A DNA stretch of 64,000 nt from the NCBI GenBank assembly GCA_004802645.1, contig SRKS01000003.1, forward strand, positions 62,001 to 126,000, written 5' to 3'. Origin of the DNA: Amesomyces nigricolor. Its lineage: Eukaryota; Ascomycota; Sordariomycetes; Sordariales; Chaetomiaceae. The notes below the pieces were generated by a model that did no database searches, was not told the DNA's origin, and saw nothing but the letters and a program-made list of their open reading frames with translations. Both the position numbers and the translations under genes were made by a program. Below, one piece after another: positions 44,395 through 55,347 of the stretch (position 1 is its first letter; every line of letters begins with the position of its first letter).

Positions 44395-46039
44395 ATGGCT
44401 GCGTCTTTACACAAACTGCGCGACTACTTTTCTTCAGCCTGGAGGAGTGATCCAGCTGAGCGCAAGCTCGTCCGCAAGATTGACTTTTTCATTCTGAGCT
44501 TCTGCTGCCTCAGCTACTTTCTCAACTATGTAAGTGACTCTAGAAGGATGGGGCATATCCGGATGAAGGGGCTAACCATAGTCCAGCTTGACCGGAGCAA
44601 CCTAAACAACGCATACGTGTCTGGCATGAAAGAGGACCTAAACTTCAAAGGCGACCAACTGAATCAGATCAACACTTGCTTCACAGTTGGGTAAGTCTTC
44701 CCAAGACAAGAGACATCCCGGTTACTCATGCCCTCAGCTACGTCCTCGGCCAGATTCCATCCAACCTCAGTCTGCACTATGTCAAGCCCCGCCACTTCTT
44801 TCCGACCATGATGCTCGTCTGGGCGGGCCTGACCATGGTCACTGCCTCGACTCACACCCCACAAGCCATCATGGCCATCCGCTTCTTTCAAGGCATCTCC
44901 GAAGCCAGCACCTTTGTCGGCACGCACTACATCCTCGGATCCTGGTACACGGAGCGCGAACTCGGCAAACGCAGCGGCATCTTCACAGCGTCTGGCCTCG
45001 CGGGCACCATGATCGGCGGCTTCATCCAAAGCGGCATCTACACGAGCATGAACGGCCGACACGGCCTTGCCGGCTGGCGCTGGCTCTTCATCATCGATGG
45101 CATCATCACCCTCCCCATCGCCCTCTACGGCTTCCTCCTCTTCCCAGACACGCCCACCACCACCACCGCGCCCTACCTCACCCCTGCAGAGCGCGACCTC
45201 GCCGTCACCCGCCTCCACCTCCCCGACCACGAATCCAACACCAACCCCATCACCCCTGCAACCTCCAAAGACCGCGCCTCCAGGTCCCCCTTAACATGGA
45301 CCTTCGCCAAAACCGTCCTCCTCTCTTGGGAATGGTGGGGTTTCGTCCTCCTCTGGATCATCGCCGGCGAGACCGAATCCTTCTCCTCCAACGCGCTCCT
45401 CGCCCTCTACATGAAGAGCCACCCCACCAACGACTACACCGTCAAGCAGCTCAATAACTACCCAACTGGTGTCCCAGCGGTGGGGATCGTGTCGACGCTG
45501 TTCTGGGCGGCGCTGACGGATTTCATGGGCGGGAAGAGGTATCTGGTGGGGTACTTTATTGGGGTGACGGGGGTGGTGACCAGTGGAATGGTGTTGGCTG
45601 CGAAGGGGATGGAGGGGGATGGGGGGACGGCGGTGGTGTTTGCGGCGTATTATTGGGCGGGTGCGGTGTATGCGTGCCAGGCGACGTTTTTTGCGTGGGC
45701 GAATGATGCCATGAGGAGGAGGGAGCCGGTGTTTAGGTCGGTGGTGCTGGCGGGGATGAATCTGGGGAGTAATGCGGTGAATGCATGGTGGAGTATTGTG
45801 TTTTATGGGGCGAGTATGGCGCCGTGGTTTGAGGTGAGTTGTTTCTTTTGTCACGGTGTTGATGAGAGGGGATCGAAGCTAACAGATGGCAGAGGGGCAT
45901 GTATGCCATGATTGCCACGTCGGTGGCGCTGGCGGTGTGGACAGCTGGGCTGTCGTGGGTCTCGAAGAGGGCAGAGGATCGGGAACAGGGAAAGATACGC
46001 CCGTCGGGCGGAGAGGAGGAAAAGGGAGAGTTTGTGTAG
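44395..46039 (+). CDS. MFS transporter, Liz1/Fen2/Dal5-like (anion:cation symporter family)
   Basis: Four exons: 44395-44529, 44587-44690, 44738-45833 and 45893-46039 (introns 57, 47 and 59 nt), giving 493 aa. Splicing creates the family signature FLNYLDRSNLNNAYVSGMKEDLNF (TM1 and following loop), then NQINTCFTVGYVLGQIPSNLSLHYVKPR. Twelve hydrophobic segments can be counted. GRHGLAGWRWLFIIDGI after TM6 is characteristic of this subfamily, and the central loop is hydrophilic. Fen2/Liz1 carry pantothenate, and related members carry biotin, allantoate or nicotinate by proton symport across the plasma membrane. The substrate here cannot be decided. The C-terminus is acidic and cytosolic. It is convergent with the phosphatase gene, with about 240 bp between stops. 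Confidence 0.9.
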
Positions 46040-46279
46040 AAGAAACAAATAGAGTTCTGCGCAGCTGGCATCAAGCCCTTATTACATCAACCAGATATAT
46101 TCAGAAGAACTGAACTTACGACCTCAAGGCAAAGTCTCAGGAGTCCGTGGTTCTGAAGAAACCCGAGCACTTTATAATGAAACCCAGCTTCACATTGTCA
46201 TATGCTCATAAGCTACGAACGAGATACACCATGGTGCTCATCATTGTCATGACAGTCATCAGACATCAACCCATGACCC

Positions 46280-47789
46280 CTAAACACTCTCCTTACCAAA
46301 GCTGCTCACACTCGCAGCAGTCTTGGCCACAGCCGGCATGGCCGCCAACCTCTTCTTCTCCGCCTTCTGCTTCCTAGCCCCAATCAGCCACATGGCAGCC
46401 CACACCAAGTTACCCACGATAGCCACACACATAACCACCAACACGCCAATCCACGACCCCTTCTTCACACTTTCGCTTGCCGGAACATACACGCCATTCA
46501 CCACATTATCCTCCCAGTTGTACTGCGCGCAAAACGCCGCCTCGCTGCCGCACTCGCTGCACCACCCCTTCGTCGTCGTAATTCCCCTCGCCAGCATGCC
46601 CGACATGAAATCAGTCCACGACAGCTCCGCCTTGCCCTTCCCAAAAAGCGGTAACTGCGTCAGCTCGCCGGCGGTGCCGTTGCGGAACAGGAAGCGCACG
46701 CGCAGGCTGTCCTCATCCAGCTTGTCCGTGTCCTCGGGCGTGAACAGCTCAAACGCCATGGTCGAGGCGTACTCGGGCAGGCCGAAGAAGTCGGGCGACA
46801 CGTCGGTCAGGCCGGCGATGCCGAAGAAGGCGAGGAAGGTGTCGTAGCTGCCGGAGAGGTAGGTGAACTTGGGGTTGTGGGCGGCCGACTCGACCGTCTT
46901 GCGCAGGTGGGCGACGATGGCGCCGGTAAGGGTGCTCGCGTGCAGCGAGCGGGCGGGCTCGGAGGCGTTGTAGTTGAGGCCGAACTCGGCAGAGTCGGCG
47001 AGCGTGCGGAGTTGGAAGAGCTGCGCGTCGGTGACGTTGCGGGCCGGGGAGGAGGCGTTGTGGATGCGGGCGACGTTGATCACGTCGAAGATGTCGTAGG
47101 CCTTGGCGTAGGTGAGGTACTCGGCGGAGGGGTACATGTCCGAGACGAGGGGCCAGAGCGAGCGGTAGAAGTCGCGCGTGGCGTCGAGGCGGGAGCCGAA
47201 CTCGTTGCTGCTCAGGAAGGCGGCCGAGGAGTCGATAAGGGCGGGACACTCGTCGTCACCCTTGATCCAGATGGTCTCGGGGGATTCGACGTCGACACCG
47301 TGGAGCTGGACGTACTGGTAGCCGTTCACAGGGCCCTCGACGGAGGAGCCGTTGGCGAGGCGGGACTCGGACGTAGTGAGGTCGGGCTTGAGCTCGCCCA
47401 GCGGCGGATAGAAGCCCTGGAGGAAGGACGTGGCCGTGTCGAGGAGGATGCTCTGGTCCGGGGCACTGGCGTAGACCTGGGCGGGCACGTACTGGAACTC
47501 GGAGATACCCTTGATGCGGTGCGGCGAGTCGGCGGCCAGGTAGCGGGCGCGGTAGTCGCTGCCGACCTTGTAGACTTGTGTCGCACCAAGGGGGGTGAGG
47601 ACCTGTGAGCCGAAGTGCTTGGTCGTCCCTGGGGGATGTCAGTGTTTTTCTGGTGCATCATCTGTGAGACTGAGAGTGCAACATACTGTCGCCGTGCCGG
47701 GAGAAGACCAACGCGCCGTGAACTGTCTCGGCGGCAGCAGCAGTGGCCGCCAGCCCACTGGCGAGGGCGAGGGTGAGTGCGTTCATCAT
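46280..47789 (-). CDS. histidine acid phosphatase family protein, membrane-anchored
   Basis: Two exons, 47789-47687 and 47628-46280 (58-nt intron), giving 483 aa. Splicing forms FSRHGDRTTKHFG (residues 29-41), the RHGxR catalytic motif of clade-2 histidine phosphatases; His32 would be the phosphorylated residue. A signal peptide (LTLALASGLAATAAAA) precedes it. The second catalytic motif, usually HD, reads SGSYDTFLAFFG near residue 294, so the histidine position holds Tyr. Near the C-terminus SWIGVLVVMCVAIVGNLVWAAMWLI (about 430-453) is a transmembrane segment followed by a short basic cytoplasmic tail. This makes a type-I cell-surface or vacuolar enzyme. Several NxS/T sites are visible. The likely reaction is phosphomonoester hydrolysis; the substrate is unknown. 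The start could also be the second Met. Confidence 0.87.
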
Positions 47790-49092
47790 GGCCTCGCTTG
47801 GTTCCGTCTGGATCCTGAAGAGAGAAGACGGTGTCAAAGAGAGCCTGAGGTTGCTGCTCACTCAGACCCTCTTTTGATGGTGATGGAGCTGAGAACTCCA
47901 AGAAGCCGATGCCAAGGAGGGGTCCTTGTACATGTACGTAAGTCGGGCAGAATGGGCCGTTGTTGACTACATGGAACATGGGTCTTCTCGGCTTCCGTTT
48001 AGCGTCCCGGACCCCACCTGCAGTTCCTGGTTATCTGATCGAACCGATCCTTCTGATTGCTTGAAATCTGGTGCTTGTGAGGGGATTTCCTCGGAAAAGC
48101 GGTGGTTCTGCATTTCACACCACGCCTTATCGGGCGTGCCCCGGACATAGCTGTCACACTTTTTGTCGACGTGACGCGTCCCCCGATTCTTCAGAAACCA
48201 GAGCACCGAATTTGACTTTTCCGGTGTTGCTCAGCAACAGTACCTCCGAGGCTGTTGGTCGGTGGTTGGTGGGAGCGGGGAACACAGCGAGCCAATTCCA
48301 CCATGCCAACAACGGCCGCGATAACAAACCGATTCATCAAGATCAGCGGAGCTCCCCGCCAGGCTGATGCATTCCGGCCTCGGAGACATCGGAGCGGATC
48401 TCGGCACATGGCCGGGAGTCGGGGTGGGCCAATGCCCTCTTGGTTAGCGGCCGAAGTTAGCCTGACTCCCGAGTCAAGAGACTGTGGTGAGAGTGGCTTG
48501 ATGTGGCTTACGGCTCATACCAGTCAAAGGGCCTCACTCTCAGATGTCCTCCGTAAAAGAGCCTGTTGGGATCCTTTAATGCCGCTCCTAGAATCTCGGT
48601 TTATCACTCAGAGTGTGACTCGACATGCATGACCTCTTCGGCATTCCCTGACATTGCCAACAAGCAGAGCGCGCTCTGTCGGAGCCAACCAAGGAGAGTT
48701 CTCAGGCTGCGAGCCTGCGCTGTCCCCGCGGTCGGGTTCCTGAAAAGGGACCCGTGACTGTTTGAAGACGGGACTGTGGTTGCATTTGAGCGATTTCCTC
48801 AGCCAATACAGCGCCTTTAATTCTGAAGGATCTTGTGCTTGTTCGCTTCGCCCTGCGCAGCGCAGCAAGTGACCATCTCGGGGCTGTGCGCTCTGATGAG
48901 CCAAGTCTTCATGGATTATTTTCGCCCCCTTCCCGACTGACATCATCCGAGCCGCTCACTGACATGTCGCGCCTTTTTGATGGCTTCAACTCACCATCGC
49001 TTCTAGACACAAACACCAATCCAAACCTCACCTATAGTCATTCAAACAATTTATAGTTCCTCAACTCCACCACAATTCAGCCCCGATTCCCC
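47790..49092. promoter_or_regulatory. divergent intergenic region, 1.3 kb
   Basis: Lies between the phosphatase (minus) and the conserved fungal protein (plus). Short frames have no recognisable content. No specific site was identified. Confidence 0.4.
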
Positions 49093-50048
49093 ATGAACTC
49101 GTCAAAAGCCAAACCCGAATACACACCTCCCACCTCCATGGACGAACCCCCGCCCCCCTTTGACGCTCACCCCCCCATCCAACTCTCCACCAGCAACTCC
49201 CCCTCCGACCTCCCGCCCGCCTACACCAACGATAGCAGCAGCGCTGGCCCAAAGGAAATCATTCCCCCCTCCGCCCTTGTCATCCATGGCCGCTTCATCT
49301 ACCCCCTCCCCGCCTCAGGCGCCGGCGAACCCTCCTCTGACCCTCTCTACCAGCTCTCGCGCGCCATCCACTCCGTGAGCACCGCGACCGAGGACATCAC
49401 CATCGAGCGACTCGAGTACCGCGTGCGCAGCAACGCGACGCCCGACGGGGCCCCCGCCGTCGCCCGCCGCGAGCGCGACTTGTACCGCATGTCTCACCGG
49501 GCTGAGCTGCCGTTTATGGGATTGCCCTTCGAGGCCAAGTTGCTGCCCCAGTCGAATAAGACGCTGGGGAAGATCTCGATTGTTAAGAGCCCGCTATTTC
49601 GACATGGCTATCGTGCTTTGAAGGTGTTGCCGGAGGAGGAGCAGTTGCGGAGGCAGAAGAAGGGGGTCAAAGTGGAGGATGGGGAGTATCACTTTGTGGT
49701 GAGGGGGGATGGGGAGGGGTGGAAGTGGGTGGATAAGGAGGGGACGACGGTCGCGAGGGAGGAGAGGGTGGGGTTCAAGGGGAAGGGCGAGGGGGAGGAT
49801 GAGTATAGGCTGCGCGTGCTGGTGCCGCTGTCGAGGCGGACGCTGGATAGCCTGGTGGCGTTGTGGTGTCTGTGGATGTGGCATGTCCATATCGAAGAGA
49901 GCAAGCCGAAGAAGACGTGGGAGGATCGTGAGTCTTTCTGGATGAGGTGGTTGGTCATTGCTGCTAACAAAGTGCTCCAGGAAAACGGATCATTCAGATG
50001 CCTCGGTCTACCTACAGCATTTACGGTGGCGGTGACATCAAGACCTAA
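49093..50048 (+). CDS. conserved fungal protein, function unknown
   Basis: Two exons, 49093-49927 and 49981-50048 (53-nt intron), giving 300 aa. Splicing gives the C-terminal EDRKRIIQMPRSTYSIYGGG, which looks more protein-like than read-through. The first 65 residues are proline-rich and contain LPPAYT, a PPxY-type motif that WW-domain ubiquitin ligases bind. The core (residues ~55-280) has alternating hydrophobic segments, such as ALVIHGRFIYPLP, DITIERLEYRVRS and RLRVLVPLSRRTLDSLVALWCLWMWHVHI. This is compatible with a beta-rich domain ending in one hydrophobic helix. I do not recognise the family and give no function. Confidence 0.75.
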
Positions 50049-50631
50049 CTGACACATGCGGCTAATTTAGCCGGTCAGTGAACACGGTCAAAGAGGAACG
50101 AGAGAATACCTTAGGCTGGCTAAATCTGCCTGACTGGCGGACTTTGGGTTCAGGGAGATCTAGCCATTTGGTGCGCTCATGGAACATGAGTCCCTGATAA
50201 ACTATCAGAACGCGAATATTGTCAAGGCGCTCTCCAGGTCTATATGAAAGACGAGGTAATACAGCATTGTTGTTGAGAGCTCAAAAGGTCATGCAGTTTC
50301 GTACAGGACTATCCGCTAGTACGACAGCACATAAACATGTTTGTGTACTACAAACGAGGCGTCGTATAGCCGAAGAACCTTCTCTGACAAAGCAGCGAAG
50401 AAAACAAGATGGGACTTTAGAGACTGTGAAAGAGAAGCAGAAGAAGGAAATTGGTTCAAAGAAGGATTAGGAATGTCTGTTTTTGGTCTAGCTCAAGGCG
50501 GCAGGGCTTATCAAGCCGTCTCACTTCTCAACTTCCCAAACTCTGAACTCCTGAATGTTGATTCTGTCAAAACCATCATCTTCCTCGCAGACCCCATTAC
50601 TACTCGCGCTAGGAGTCATACGACCACTATT
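50049..50631. other. intergenic, 0.6 kb
   Basis: Contains the 3' end of the preceding gene and the promoter of the F-box gene. A frame open from 50341 reads into the F-box coding sequence, but the first supportable start is 50632. Nothing else is seen. Confidence 0.4.
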
Positions 50632-52045
50632 ATGGAAGCGGGGTCCACGAATCGTCCGCGGTCGGAGCACGACCTGCCGTTGGAGATATGGGACAAGATC
50701 TGCGAATATCTCGACGACTTCCTCGACGTCGCCCGCTTCCGTCTCACCTGCAAGTCTTTTGCGAGCACCGGTGCGCGCGCTATGCTGCAAAATCTCATAG
50801 TGTACTTTCAGCTGGACGACTTCGCCCACCTCCGCGCCATCGCCAACGATTTGGCCAAGTCCAAGCACGTTCGAAGTCTCGAACTCGATGCGCGAGACTT
50901 CATCCTCCCCCATGAGAGCCCGAGAGAGGATTTGTACAGGGCGCTCGAAGACCACCATGCTACTTTCGCCGACATCGTGCACAACGATCTGGATTTTGCG
51001 CTTCTGCGCGAGGTGCTGCCCGAGCTGACTGGCCTGAAGAGGCTTATTCTCTGCTCTGGCGATTGGACACCCCGGCGTTTTCGCGGTCTTCCGCCGAAAA
51101 GACCAAGATTTTACTCCGGACAGCACGAGAACCGGCGCTTTATACGCCAGCCGTGCACCATGCCCGACTGCCACGCTTGCCAGGATTTGAGCCATCGGAC
51201 CCTTGCCTTTCTGCTACCAGCCCTGTAAGCAAATGGCCAATATCCCACGGGTCCAGCTCCCGTCTCTAACATGATCCTGTAATAGAGACCAGGCGGGCAC
51301 AAGATTGCAAAGCCTTGCGGCTGGCAAGTTAAGTTGGAGGTGTCTCGGCTTGTTCCCCCGAACCCCCACTCACGGCCTCACCGGCTTGACCTATCTGCAT
51401 CTGAACATCGACATATCTCACCTTGTGCAGCTGGAGAACCGCGAGTCAAGTAGTGACTGGCGAGACCATTTGCAGTGGAGAGCCGAAGGCGGTCTGGCCG
51501 CTTTCCTGGCAACGCTCCCTGCGCTCCAAACCCTCGCCCTCAGTTTCAACTGGAACAGCCGAATTGACGGAATGGAGAATCGCCTTCTGTGGGCCTCGAT
51601 CTCCCCAACGATACCAGAAATGCAAGACGTCATCCCCGTCAATCACCACTGGCCTCAACTCACTACACTCAGTCTCGCTGGGTTCAAGCTGACCGAGACA
51701 ATTCTCATGGATCTTTTCCGCCTGCACAAGGATACATTGTTGCGACTCGAGATGTTCAACGTTTGGCTCGACTCTCCTTGGCCCGCCGTCTTCCCCAAGA
51801 TGCGGAAAACACTTCGGTTGAAACAGGCCGTGCTTGAGGCGATGTTCACGAACGACAATGCAACTTGGTGTTTGATGGAGGATGGCGAGGATCCTGAAGA
51901 TGGCAGCCCGCCCTACTACGCCCATGGTGTCAACAACTATCTTCTTTATGGTGGGACGTGTCCTGTCCAGGAGGCAAATAAGCACGAGCAAGACGAGTTC
52001 GGGCCGTGGCCGTACGGCTCTCACTACTACTCGGAGCGTTGCTAG
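50632..52045 (+). CDS. F-box domain protein
   Basis: Two exons, 50632-51224 and 51286-52045 (61-nt intron), giving 450 aa from the ATG at 50632. The F-box is at residues ~13-52: DLPLEIWDKICEYLDDFLDVARFRLTCKSFA. This is the Skp1-binding helix set of SCF ubiquitin ligases. Downstream, leucine-rich helical segments (HVRSLELDARDF, ELTGLKRLILCSGDW, LTGLTYLHLNIDI, LPALQTLALSFNW, WPQLTTLSLAGFKL) look like irregular LRRs forming the substrate-recognition part. Cys-rich PCTMPDCHACQD (near 180) is a possible small metal site, or chance. The target protein is unknown. Fungal F-box/LRR proteins of this kind are numerous and variable. Confidence 0.83.
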
Positions 52046-52172
52046 GCGTCGGTTGCACAGGATCGCCCATGAGAGGGACGGGAAATAGCTGTCTTCTCAT
52101 TGTGATGGAAAAGATCCATTCTGGGTCACTCCATCAACCTGTGGTATAAGACTTTTACTCAAAAAAGACCAT

Positions 52173-53492
52173 CTAGCGCATCCGCACCCTCGCTTCCTCC
52201 ACCATCCCATCAACGTCATACCTCCAAACATAATAAAACCCCTCTGGAATCGCCTCCCCAAACCTCCCTGGATCCCTCCCCACCTCCGGATCCCTCCAAT
52301 GAAACAAATCACATGCCCTCCTCGTCCACCGCATCACCTCCCTCGTCCGCTCATATCTTACATCACTATACACCTCCAACGCCCTCTCCACCAACGGCCC
52401 CCTCTCTGCACGCTCCTTCCCCTCCGCAGTTACCCGCGCCAACACCTCCGCCAGCACCAACGCATCCTCAATCCCCATCCCGCCCCCGGCCCCCAGATGC
52501 GGGGCCGTGGCATGTGCCGCATCCCCCGCCACACACACCCTCTTCGCGTTATATCTCTCCAGCGGATACTCGTGCATGTCGAAGATTGCCCACTTATCCA
52601 GCTCCTCATCGGGGAACAAACCCACAATCCCCCTTACCACCCCTCCCCACCCCGCGAAAGCATCCACCACCTCCTCCTTCCTCGCCCTCGCAATGTGACT
52701 CGCTCCGTCAGGCCAGACACCGTTGGGGTCGGTGACGACGGCGAGGATGTTGAGCAGGGTGTTGGATGCGACGGGGTAGGTGATGATGTGCGCGTTGGGG
52801 CCGAGGTACATGAAGCGTGTTGAGCAGGGGTAGGGGCCGAGGGCTGCGAGGGCGAGGGGCATGGGGCAGAGGGTGCGGAAGCAGAATTGGGTGGTGTAGG
52901 TTGGTTGGCCGGTGGTGGGGGGTGATAGAGAGGGGGTGGGGGAGAGGGAGGGGAGGAGGTGGCGGACGCGGGAGTGGATGCCGTCGCAGCCGATGATGGC
53001 GTCGGCGAGGGCGGTGGTGTGGTCTTTGAAGTGGAGGAGGAGTTTGCCCGGGGGGTGGGAGGGAGAGATGGTGTCGAGGTCTTTGTTGTAGAGGATGCAG
53101 GTCGGGTTGCGGTTTAGAACACGGCTTTCCCACTGCTCGAGGATGTCGCTGCGTCGGCAGCCTTGGAACCTGTCGTCGCCTACGTGCAGCTTGAAGATGA
53201 GCTGCTCTGAGTCGTAGCCGTTCAGCCATTGGAAGTAGTCCTCGCCGTTGTGGTTGGCGACGGCCTGCCAGCCAGCCACGGCGTCAGGGCTCAGGAGGCC
53301 CATGGCGTACTCTGCATTGGGGCTGAAGCCGATGCCAGCGCCAATCTCACGTAAATAGGGCGCTCGTTCGTAAACGGTGAAGGAGACCCCGCGGGCTTGG
53401 AGCCCCATCGCGAGGCAGAGGCCTGTGATCCCCCCGCCGATGATGGCTACCTCAAACTTGGTGTCCTCCGAGGCCGTTGCTGTAGACGCCAT
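52173..53492 (-). CDS. FAD-dependent aromatic monooxygenase (salicylate hydroxylase-like)
   Basis: Single exon, 439 aa from the ATG at 53492 (MASTATASEDTKFEV). The frame is open further upstream, but the FAD-binding strand starts just after this Met. The class-A flavoprotein monooxygenase motifs are all present: GGGITG (residues ~19-24) followed by an acidic strand end (VYERA), the DG motif DAIIGCDGIHSRVR (~165), and the GD motif CVAGDAAHATAPHLGAGGGMGIEDA (~315). These enzymes use NAD(P)H and O2 to hydroxylate an aromatic acid, in the cytosol, in catabolism of aromatic compounds or in secondary metabolism. The substrate is not predictable. It is divergent from an NAD(P)-dependent reductase. 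Confidence 0.92.
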   Translation of the reverse strand: MASTATASEDTKFEVAIIGGGITGLCLAMGLQARGVSFTVYERAPYLREIGAGIGFSPNAEYAMGLLSPDAVAGWQAVANHNGEDYFQWLNGYDSEQLIFKLHVGDDRFQGCRRSDILEQWESRVLNRNPTCILYNKDLDTISPSHPPGKLLLHFKDHTTALADAIIGCDGIHSRVRHLLPSLSPTPSLSPPTTGQPTYTTQFCFRTLCPMPLALAALGPYPCSTRFMYLGPNAHIITYPVASNTLLNILAVVTDPNGVWPDGASHIARARKEEVVDAFAGWGGVVRGIVGLFPDEELDKWAIFDMHEYPLERYNAKRVCVAGDAAHATAPHLGAGGGMGIEDALVLAEVLARVTAEGKERAERGPLVERALEVYSDVRYERTREVMRWTRRACDLFHWRDPEVGRDPGRFGEAIPEGFYYVWRYDVDGMVEEARVRMR

Positions 53493-53997
53493 TACGAAAG
53501 TGGCAGGGTGGTCTCGAACTGCAAGTCCTGGGATTATTTTGGCAACTGGTCTAGCTCTGACAACTTTGGGTTTCAAAATCTGTATTGGTATTGCTCTTAC
53601 TCGTGTTCTGGGTCGTCCCACGCTGTTGTTCGGGGTTGATTTGGTTGGCAGAGGCTCAAGATATTGAACTTGAATGGTCTTGCCGCGAGCAGAGTGTAGA
53701 GGATATTTGAGGATTCCTTTCCCTTTTGTTGAGATCTGGATCCAAGCCACTCACACCTTCCGTCTGATGACATGGAATCGGGTAAGTGCTGTCGGGGCTG
53801 GGTGGGGGATCCCGGATTACGGATGTGCAGCTTCTTGACGTGGCATTGGATTTGTGTAACCATACATCGTATCTTGGGACGGAGTCTTCATGCTGTTCGT
53901 GTTCTTGGAATTGTTCCCGACAGTCTCCTACCGCGTATCTCGCATTTTACTAGCTTATGCAACGAGTTCACAAACGCCCGGATGCGAGATCTGCACC
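53493..53997. promoter_or_regulatory. shared 505-bp region between monooxygenase and reductase
   Basis: Divergent start codons at 53492 (-) and 53998 (+) are 505 bp apart, short enough to serve as a bidirectional promoter. No well-known inducer site could be identified by eye. Confidence 0.5.
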
Positions 53998-55347
53998 ATG
54001 TCTCCAGAAGAGAGCATTTTTCCGTCTCCCAAGGGCAAGGTCCTCTTGACAGGTAGACAGGCGCTCATTATCTGGTTCTGGATTCTTGATAAACTAAAAA
54101 TTTTTATACAGGCGGCACCGGTTTCATTGCCTCACACGTTTTGGACTGCCTTCTTGACCATGGGTAAGTGACCAACTGAAAGGGGTAACAACAATTTAAT
54201 CACTCAAAGATTTCATGTGCAGCTTCGAGGTTGTTGTGACGGCTCGGTCCTACGAGAAGGGACAGCGAATCGTCGAGTCCATCGATAAGATCCATGGAAA
54301 GCGAGTATCGTATGTGGTGGTCGAGAACATTGCCAAGGAGGGGGCATTCGACAAGGTGAAATCACCGCGCTCTTCATCAAAGATTCTCCAGCCTAACAAC
54401 TTTTAGGCCGTCAAGTCAGAACCTCCGTTTGACTACGTGATCCACACAGCTTCCCCTTACCAGCTTCACTGGGACGACCCTGTCAAAGACTGCCTTGAAC
54501 CAGCCATCTACGGCACCACGGGGATCCTCGCATCCATCAAGGCCCACGCACCCAGCGTCAAGCGGGTCGTCATCACCTCATCCTCGGCCGCAATCCTCAG
54601 CCCGCCCAACCACCGCGCCGTCTACGACGAGAGCTGCTGGTCCGACGTAAGCTGGGAACAAGCCAAGGACATTAGACACACGTACCGAGCCAGCAAGGTA
54701 GGCAGGCCGTCCTTTATCACCGCTCCTGAAATCTTCCCTCGCGAGCCGCTACGGCGCTTCGGCACTTTGCACATTAATACTCACCCGCCTCTCTCTCTCG
54801 GCAGAAATTCGCCGAGCAAGCCGCATGGTCCTTCATCCAGACCGAAAAGCCCAACTTCACTCTGGCGGCCATCAACAACACGTACACATTCGGGCCGATT
54901 CCGCGCAGCCTTGGCTCGCTCGGTGCCCTCAACACCTCCAACCACCGGATCCGCGACCTTGCGCTCGGCGGGATGCGGTCAGGGATCCCCCCGACGGCGC
55001 CCGTGTTCACGTTCGTCGACGTCCGGGACGTGGCGCTGGCGCACGTCCGTGCGATGACGGTGCCGGCAGCGGGCGGGAGGCGGTTCTACGTGGTGGGCGG
55101 CTTCTTCTCGAACCCGAGACTGGCCGAGATTGTCAGGAGGAGGTTTCCGGCGCTGGAGGGGCGGCTGCCGGCGGCGGCTGGGGAGGGGGGGGTCAAGGAT
55201 GATTTTCCGGAGGATCATTGGCGGTTTGATAATGCGTTGTCGAAGGAGGTGCTGGGGATTGAGTACACGGGCTTGGAGGAGAGTGTTGTGGATACGGTTG
55301 AGTCGATTTTGAAGTTTGAGGGGGGGCAGTCGGGCCGGGGGGATTGA
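53998..55347 (+). CDS. NAD(P)-dependent extended SDR (dihydroflavonol/methylglyoxal reductase-like)
   Basis: Five exons: 53998-54052, 54112-54163, 54223-54355, 54407-54697 and 54805-55347, giving 357 aa. Introns are 59, 59, 51 and 107 nt. The cofactor motif TGGTGFIASH (residues 18-27) forms only after splicing of exons 1 and 2. The catalytic site is S-S-S-A at VVITSSSAAI and Y173RASK177, the YxxxK pair. Next come INNTYTFGPI and VDVRDVALAHVRAM, typical of dihydroflavonol-4-reductase/Gre2-like carbonyl reductases. The family reduces aldehydes or ketones with NADPH in the cytosol. It may work on the product of the divergent monooxygenase; this is inferred from position only. Confidence 0.9.
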
